64,000 nucleotides of DNA from Kitasatospora sp. MAA4. GTDB taxonomy: Bacteria; Actinomycetota; Actinomycetes; Streptomycetales; Streptomycetaceae. A model generated the notes under the pieces. It was not told the origin of the DNA, did no database searches, and saw only the letters and a list, made by a program, of their open reading frames with translations. Position numbers and translations under genes: made by a program. Shown here piece after piece: positions 59,620 to 64,000 of this stretch (positions are counted from its first letter, which is position 1; the number at the start of each line of letters is the position of its first letter). The DNA lies in assembly GCF_029893355.1 (NCBI RefSeq), contig NZ_JARZAI010000008.1, forward strand, positions 186,001-250,000, given 5' to 3'.

Positions 59620-61962
59620 ATGCGCTGGTGGAAGCGCCGCCCCGGTGCCGCCGATGGGGCCGGCCGCCGGGACGGACCAGGCATCCCCGTGGGCGTCACG
59701 GACACTGGAGACGCCCACGCCACGGACGGCTCGACTGCGGTAACCGGCTTCCGCTCATCGGCCCCCGAATCTGCCGCCCTCGGACCAGTCAGCGACACAG
59801 GGCACGCATACGCAACCGCAGGCAGCATCGCCAACACCGGATACCTGCAAATCGACGCCGACTTCTCGGGCACCGCGCACACCGTCGTACAGGCCGGAGT
59901 CATAAGCCACCTCACAATCGGCGAGGCAGCCGCAGCTCCTACGCCGATGCCGCATCAGCTGCCGCCCCGAGTTGCCGGTTTCCGGGACCGGGCAGACGCC
60001 CTGAGTACCCTGAATGCGAAGTTGGAGCGGCGTCAGCTGGCCGACGAGCCTGCGATCGTGATCGTGAGCGGCATGGGTGGCGTGGGCAAGACCTCGCTCG
60101 CCGTCCACTGGATCCACGCGATCGCCGACCAGTTCCCCGACGGCCAGCTGTATGCCAACCTGCGCGGCTTCTCGGACGGGCCCACCGCCACCGCGAGCCA
60201 GGTGCTCGAACAGTTCCTGCGTGCGCTGGACGTGCCCGCGGACAAGATCCCCGACGACGAGGACAGCCGTGCCACCCTCTTCCGGTCGATCACCCATGGC
60301 CGGTCTTTTCTGCTGCTCCTCGACAATGCCCTGGATGCTCGCCAGGTCCGGCCGTTGATCCCCTCAGTCAGCACCTCGCTTACCGTGATCACGAGCCGGA
60401 ACAGGCTCACCGGACTCGCGGTCCAGCTCGGGGCACTGCGGATTGGCCTGGAACCCTTCGACGACCACGTGGCAGTTCAGATGCTCATCGATGACCGGGA
60501 AGGTTTGCCGGAGACCGAACTGCTGCTGGCCGACAACATCGCCCGCAAGTGCGGTTACCTTCCATTGACACTGCGGATTACTCTCGAACGGCTGGCGACC
60601 CGAGGCCTCGACTCGTTCGGTGACTGCGCCGCGCAGATCATCGAAGAGCTGCAGGACGCTCGTGCCGCTCTGGACACGTTCTCCCCACTGGACGGCGACT
60701 CATCTACGGAGCTTCGTGTGGTGCTCTCCTGGTCCTATGCCGACCTCCCCCATGACCTAGCCCGGACGTTCCGGCTGCTCGGACTTCATCCCGGAGCCGA
60801 CTTCAGCGCGGCCGACGCCGCCGCGCTGGCGGCCGTCGAACAGGCCGAGGCCGTGCGCCGCATGGACCGGCTGGTCCAGCTCAGCCTGCTGGAGCCATCG
60901 GATCGGTCACGCTTCCGATTTCACGACCTCCTGCGGGCGTTCGCAGCAGAGCGCGCTCAGGAGGACGAGCCCGGTACGGAAATCGGACTGGCGCGGCGCC
61001 GACTGCTGACGCGGTATCTCTCCCGCATCGACGCGGCCGATCGCGTCCTCGCTCCAGGGCGCCGTCACGTGCTGTCGGCCGAAGAGGCCGGTGAACCGTT
61101 CACCTCGTACGAGGAGGCCCTCGCTTGGTGCGACTCGGAGCGGCTGAACTCCATGGCGATGGTCCGGGCGGCAGCGGCGAACGGCGAGGACGACCTGTGC
61201 TGGCGCATCGCCATGGCGCTGATCACCCCCCTTGTCCTGCGCTCCTATCACGCGGACCGCCACGAGGTCTGCGAGATCGGGCTGGACGCCGCCCGCCGGG
61301 CCGGGGACAGCTGGGGTGAGGCATGGAGTCTGATGAGCCTCGGCGGCGCGCTGCACGAACTGGGCCTGAACGCTGAAGCCGCCGAGAGGGATCGGGAAGC
61401 GGCGGCGCTGTGGCGTGCGCTGGGAGATGCCGAGGGCGAGGGCAAAAGCCTGCACAACCTGAGCACGGCGCTGATCGCCCAGGGGCGGCTGGCGCAGGCG
61501 GCCCAGGTGATGGAGGACGCGCTGCGCATTCGCCGCTCGCTCGGAAATCAGCGTGAGATTTCCATCTCGCTGTGCCAGCTCGGCGACCTGCACTTGGCGC
61601 AGGGCAACCCGGAGGCGGCTCAGCAGAACTACCGGGAGAGCCTGGAGCTGCGAGCCTCGGCCGACCGACAGACCATCGGGTTCGCCCTCACCGGCCTGGC
61701 CAAGGTCGCACTGCTGCGGGGCGACCTGAATTCCGCACAGGCGGCCTTCGGCGAAGCCGCCAACGCCCATGGGGACTCCGGCTACCCGCACGGTCAGGCC
61801 ATCGCGCTGCGCTCTCGTGCGCGCTGCCTCCGTGATCTGGGGCGCGCGGACGACGCGCACGCCACGATGGCAAGCGCCTTGGCTCTGCTGCAGGCCGCCG
61901 GCGATCCGGCGGCCGACGAGGTGCAGCGCGAGCTCGAGGAGTTCAGGCGCAGCTCCGGGTGA
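59620..61962 (+). CDS. NLR-like NB-ARC-TPR STAND protein with repeat-motif N-terminus
   Basis: A 780-residue protein. Residues 27-43 (TDTGDAHATDGSTAVTG) and 58-74 (SDTGHAYATAGSIANTG) are copies of one motif, followed by SGTAHTVVQAGVISHLTIG (83-101). The NB-ARC ATPase has Walker A VSGMGGVGKTSLAVHW (149-164), Walker B RSFLLLLDNALDARQV and the GLPL-type CGYLPLTLRI. The C-terminal half holds TPR repeats (AWSLMSLGGALHELGLNAEA, SISLCQLGDLHLAQGNPEAA). No catalytic effector domain is fused. AAGGGAG precedes the ATG. The design resembles NLR-type receptors that recruit an effector through short amyloid-like motifs. Confidence 0.88.
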   Translation: MRWWKRRPGAADGAGRRDGPGIPVGVTDTGDAHATDGSTAVTGFRSSAPESAALGPVSDTGHAYATAGSIANTGYLQIDADFSGTAHTVVQAGVISHLTIGEAAAAPTPMPHQLPPRVAGFRDRADALSTLNAKLERRQLADEPAIVIVSGMGGVGKTSLAVHWIHAIADQFPDGQLYANLRGFSDGPTATASQVLEQFLRALDVPADKIPDDEDSRATLFRSITHGRSFLLLLDNALDARQVRPLIPSVSTSLTVITSRNRLTGLAVQLGALRIGLEPFDDHVAVQMLIDDREGLPETELLLADNIARKCGYLPLTLRITLERLATRGLDSFGDCAAQIIEELQDARAALDTFSPLDGDSSTELRVVLSWSYADLPHDLARTFRLLGLHPGADFSAADAAALAAVEQAEAVRRMDRLVQLSLLEPSDRSRFRFHDLLRAFAAERAQEDEPGTEIGLARRRLLTRYLSRIDAADRVLAPGRRHVLSAEEAGEPFTSYEEALAWCDSERLNSMAMVRAAAANGEDDLCWRIAMALITPLVLRSYHADRHEVCEIGLDAARRAGDSWGEAWSLMSLGGALHELGLNAEAAERDREAAALWRALGDAEGEGKSLHNLSTALIAQGRLAQAAQVMEDALRIRRSLGNQREISISLCQLGDLHLAQGNPEAAQQNYRESLELRASADRQTIGFALTGLAKVALLRGDLNSAQAAFGEAANAHGDSGYPHGQAIALRSRARCLRDLGRADDAHATMASALALLQAAGDPAADEVQRELEEFRRSSG

Positions 61963-62061
61963 GGGGAGCGTCGCGGTTGTGCTCGGTCATGAGGCGGCGG
62001 TATGCCTCGCGGATCGCGCCGAGTTCTTCCTCACCGACGGCACCGAACCCACCATGGACGG

Positions 62062-63450
62062 CTAGCGGCCCGAGACGCGGTCGGCGATGCGGGCCGCCCA
62101 GTCGGTGCTCGCGCCTCGACCCGTCAGCTCGCGGCGGTCCGCACCGCGGTAGACGGCGTACAGGCCGTGCACGCCGATCCAGCGCAGCGGCTCCGGCTCC
62201 CAGCGGCGGACCGGGTGGCTGACCCAGGGCAGGCCGGTCAGCTCGGTGGCGGTGCCCTCCCCGGAGTCCAGTTGCACCAGGTCGCGCAGGGTGCGCGCGG
62301 CCAGGTTCGCGGTCGCGACGCCGCTGCCGACGTAGCCGCCGGCCCAGCCGATGCCGGTGGAGCGGTCCAACTCCACGGCGGCGCACCAGTCCCGCGGCAC
62401 GCCCAGCACCCCGGACCAGGCGTGCTCGATCGCCGCGCCCGCGGTGGCCGGGAAGAAGCGGACCAGGATCTCGCGCAGCGCCTCGATGGTGGCGTCCTGG
62501 GTGCGCCCGTCGTTGTCGGTGCGCGAGCCGAAGCGGTACGGGACGCCGCGCCCGCCGAGCGCGATCCGGTCGTCGGCGGTGCGCTGCGCGTACATGTAGG
62601 CGTGCGCCATGTCGCCGAGCGTCTCGCGGCCCTCCCAGCCGATGCTGTCCCAGACGTGCTGCGGCAGCGGCTCGGTCGCGATCATGGAGGAGTTCATCGG
62701 CAGCCAGGTCCGCTTCTGGCCCTTGAGCGAGGCGGTGAAGCCCTCCGTGCAGCGCAGCACGTACGTGGCGCTGACGGTGCCGTGCGCGGTGACCGCGCGG
62801 TGCGGCGCGATCTCGGTCACGGTGGTCGACTCGTGCACGACGACGCCCAGGCGCTCGACGGCCCGGGCCAGGCCGTCGAGCAGTTTGACGGGGTGGATCC
62901 GCGCGCCGTGCGGGGTCCAGGTGCCGCCGAGGGTGCCGGCCACCCGGATCCGCCGGGCCGACTCCTCGGCGTCCAGCAGCAGCCGGTCCGTCTCGCCGAA
63001 GCCGACCTCCGCCTCGTGGAAGGCTTTCAGGCGGGCGAGTTGGGCGGGGGTGTAGGCGACCTCCAGCACGCCGCCCTGGTGGATGTCGGCGTCGATGCCC
63101 TCGGCGGCGGCGACCTCGACCACCTCCTCCACCGTGCGGTTCATCGCCTCCTGGAGTGCCATGGCGGCCCGGTGGCCGTGCCGGCGGGCGTAGCGGTCGC
63201 GTCCGGCGATGCCGTTGTAGAGCCAGCCGCCGTTGCGCCCGGAGGCGCCGTAGCCGCAGAACTTCTGCTCCAGCACGGTGATCCGCAGCGAGGGCAGTGC
63301 CTTCTTCAGGTAGTACGCGGTCCAGAGGCCGGTGTAGCCGCCGCCGACGATGCACACGTCGGCGCTCGCGTCCCCGGGCAGCGGCGGACGCGGCGCCGGG
63401 AGGCCGGTCTGCGCGTACCAGAACGAGATGCCGCCGTTGACGGTGCTCAT
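62062..63450 (-). CDS. FAD-dependent amine/amino-acid oxidoreductase (DadA/PuuB-like)
   Basis: A 462-residue DAO-family flavoprotein. The FAD motif is DVCIVGGGYTGLWTAYYLKK (residues about 31-50), followed by ITVLEQKFCGYGASGRNGGW, the A-S-G-R-N-G-G signature of gamma-glutamylputrescine oxidase-like enzymes. The C-terminal VLGVPRDWCAAVELDRSTGI and GYVGSGVATANLAARTLRDL bind the second part of FAD. It probably oxidises an amine. It lies downstream of another FAD amine oxidase gene, with a hairpin between, so they may be functionally linked. Confidence 0.9.
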   Translation of the reverse strand: MSTVNGGISFWYAQTGLPAPRPPLPGDASADVCIVGGGYTGLWTAYYLKKALPSLRITVLEQKFCGYGASGRNGGWLYNGIAGRDRYARRHGHRAAMALQEAMNRTVEEVVEVAAAEGIDADIHQGGVLEVAYTPAQLARLKAFHEAEVGFGETDRLLLDAEESARRIRVAGTLGGTWTPHGARIHPVKLLDGLARAVERLGVVVHESTTVTEIAPHRAVTAHGTVSATYVLRCTEGFTASLKGQKRTWLPMNSSMIATEPLPQHVWDSIGWEGRETLGDMAHAYMYAQRTADDRIALGGRGVPYRFGSRTDNDGRTQDATIEALREILVRFFPATAGAAIEHAWSGVLGVPRDWCAAVELDRSTGIGWAGGYVGSGVATANLAARTLRDLVQLDSGEGTATELTGLPWVSHPVRRWEPEPLRWIGVHGLYAVYRGADRRELTGRGASTDWAARIADRVSGR

Positions 63451-63519
63451 GGTGCCCTCTGTCCTTCGTGAGGCTGTGGATGTCAGTTGGAGCATTTATT
63501 CACGGATTGCCGCTGGTGG

Positions 63520-63554
63520 GGCGGTCGGGACTGTATCGAATCGGCCCGACCGCC
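63520..63554 (-). terminator. Terminator between the two oxidase genes
   Basis: GGCGGTCGGG (63520-63529) and CCCGACCGCC (63545-63554) form a 10-bp stem with a 15-base loop, 16 bases after the amine oxidase stop. Confidence 0.75.
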
Positions 63555-63569
63555 TGTCAGTGTGACCGC

Positions 63570-64000
63570 TCAGATCTGCGCGGTGATCTCGCCGGCCACC
63601 CGGACGCCGGAGGCCACCGCCGCGTTCAGCGTGGCGTTGTCCACGTCGGTGTGCTCGCCGGCGAAGTGGATCCGCCCCTCCTGGACCGCCTCGTAGCCGG
63701 CGAAGGAGGTGTACTGGCCGGGCTTGTAGTAGTGGTACGCGCCCAGGTGCCAGGGGTCCAGCGACCAGTGGTCCTCGTACGCCAGGCCGTTCCAGGCGGC
63801 GGTGGTGCCAGGGTAGAGCTGTTCGATCTGGCTGAGGAAGGCGTTGGTGTCGGCGGTCGGCGCCGGACCGTGTGCCGCGCCGGTGAGCGAGTTGCGGGCG
63901 CCGTCGCCGCCGAGGAAGTTGACCAGCAGCGCCGGTGCGCCCTTCGCGCCGAGGTTGACCGAGCCGTCCCAGGCGGTCTGGTAGCCGGTCGGGCCGGTGT
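63570..64000 (-). CDS. Flavin-containing amine oxidase (C-terminal part, cut by window edge)
   Basis: The last 142 residues of a flavin amine oxidase. YHYYKPGQYTSFAGYEAVQE and GRIHFAGEHTDVDNATLNAA, VASGVRVAGEI form the conserved C-terminal FAD-binding segment (H-F-A-G-E-H-T). The substrate-binding part visible (GYQTAWDGSVNLGAKGAPAL) is consistent with monoamine or tryptophan-type oxidases. The N-terminal Rossmann part is beyond the window. Confidence 0.88.
   Translation of the reverse strand, partial: TGPTGYQTAWDGSVNLGAKGAPALLVNFLGGDGARNSLTGAAHGPAPTADTNAFLSQIEQLYPGTTAAWNGLAYEDHWSLDPWHLGAYHYYKPGQYTSFAGYEAVQEGRIHFAGEHTDVDNATLNAAVASGVRVAGEITAQI

Noticed and set aside
61963..62061. Short minus-strand frame GAVGEEELGAIREAYRRLM after the STAND gene
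   Set aside because: It looks protein-like but has no start, no ribosome-binding site and is only about 40 codons; not enough to call a gene.

Overview
The window is high-GC DNA with short intergenic gaps, many TetR/MarR/PadR/XRE/AraC/LuxR regulators next to the enzyme genes they probably control, Sec- and Tat-exported hydrolases, Rpf cell-wall proteins, a membrane Ser/Thr kinase and rare TTA codons. This is typical of Streptomycetaceae (Streptomyces, Kitasatospora or Streptacidiphilus); the species cannot be read from the sequence. There is one RNA gene, an initiator tRNA-fMet at 41244-41317. No rRNA, CRISPR array or phage module was seen.

Layout. 1-3372: PadR regulator and divergent FAD monooxygenase sharing a 13-bp-arm palindrome, then a membrane-anchored secretory lipase. 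3501-6431: repeat protein, SAM methyltransferase, AIM24-like protein. 6436-8952: two nearly identical Rpf modules (promoter, leader, gene) flanking an SRPBCC gene whose ArsR partner has lost its front end. 9039-13402: ohr/ohrR, a TetR/monooxygenase pair, and a second OsmC gene behind an XRE regulator. 13503-25795: membrane, DinB-like, lytic transglycosylase, Nei-type glycosylase, beta-lactamase-fold, methyltransferase, TetR, saccharopine-dehydrogenase-like, alpha/beta-hydrolase, phosphoglucomutase and S53 peptidase genes. 25932-30758: RsbW-like ATPase, large AAA-LuxR regulator and FUSC-type exporter. 30731-36229: GNAT, Ser/Thr kinase with a partner sharing a similar outer domain, and a secreted phospholipase-D-fold protein. 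36462-44113: lactonase-like, Smr, AraC/VOC, Tat phospholipase C, GNAT, tRNA-fMet, dienelactone hydrolase, XRE, VOC and peptidase E genes.

44219-53715 is the most disturbed part. A 134-bp MITE with a TTA target duplication lies at the end of a hydrolase gene. A 1.67-kb IS5-family element with the same ends follows 1.3 kb later, carrying a transposase and an accessory gene, and abuts a broken XRE gene with its DUF397 partner. Next comes a P450/methyltransferase group with four methyltransferase domains, in which a 200-bp direct repeat brackets the P450 gene.

53979-61962 holds two candidate conflict or signalling systems. The first is a two-gene unit: a helical membrane protein and a TIR-TM-WD40 protein with an intact putative NADase glutamate. 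It contains three TTA codons, suggesting bldA-dependent expression. The second is an NLR-like NB-ARC-TPR protein whose N-terminus carries a repeated A-x-A-T-x-G-S-x-A-x-T-G motif and a V-V-Q-A-G stretch, encoded just after a 48-residue membrane miniprotein bearing the same repeat. I read this as a possible homotypic-motif signalling pair and as the best candidate for an undescribed system. The window ends with two FAD amine-oxidase-type genes, the last cut by the window edge.
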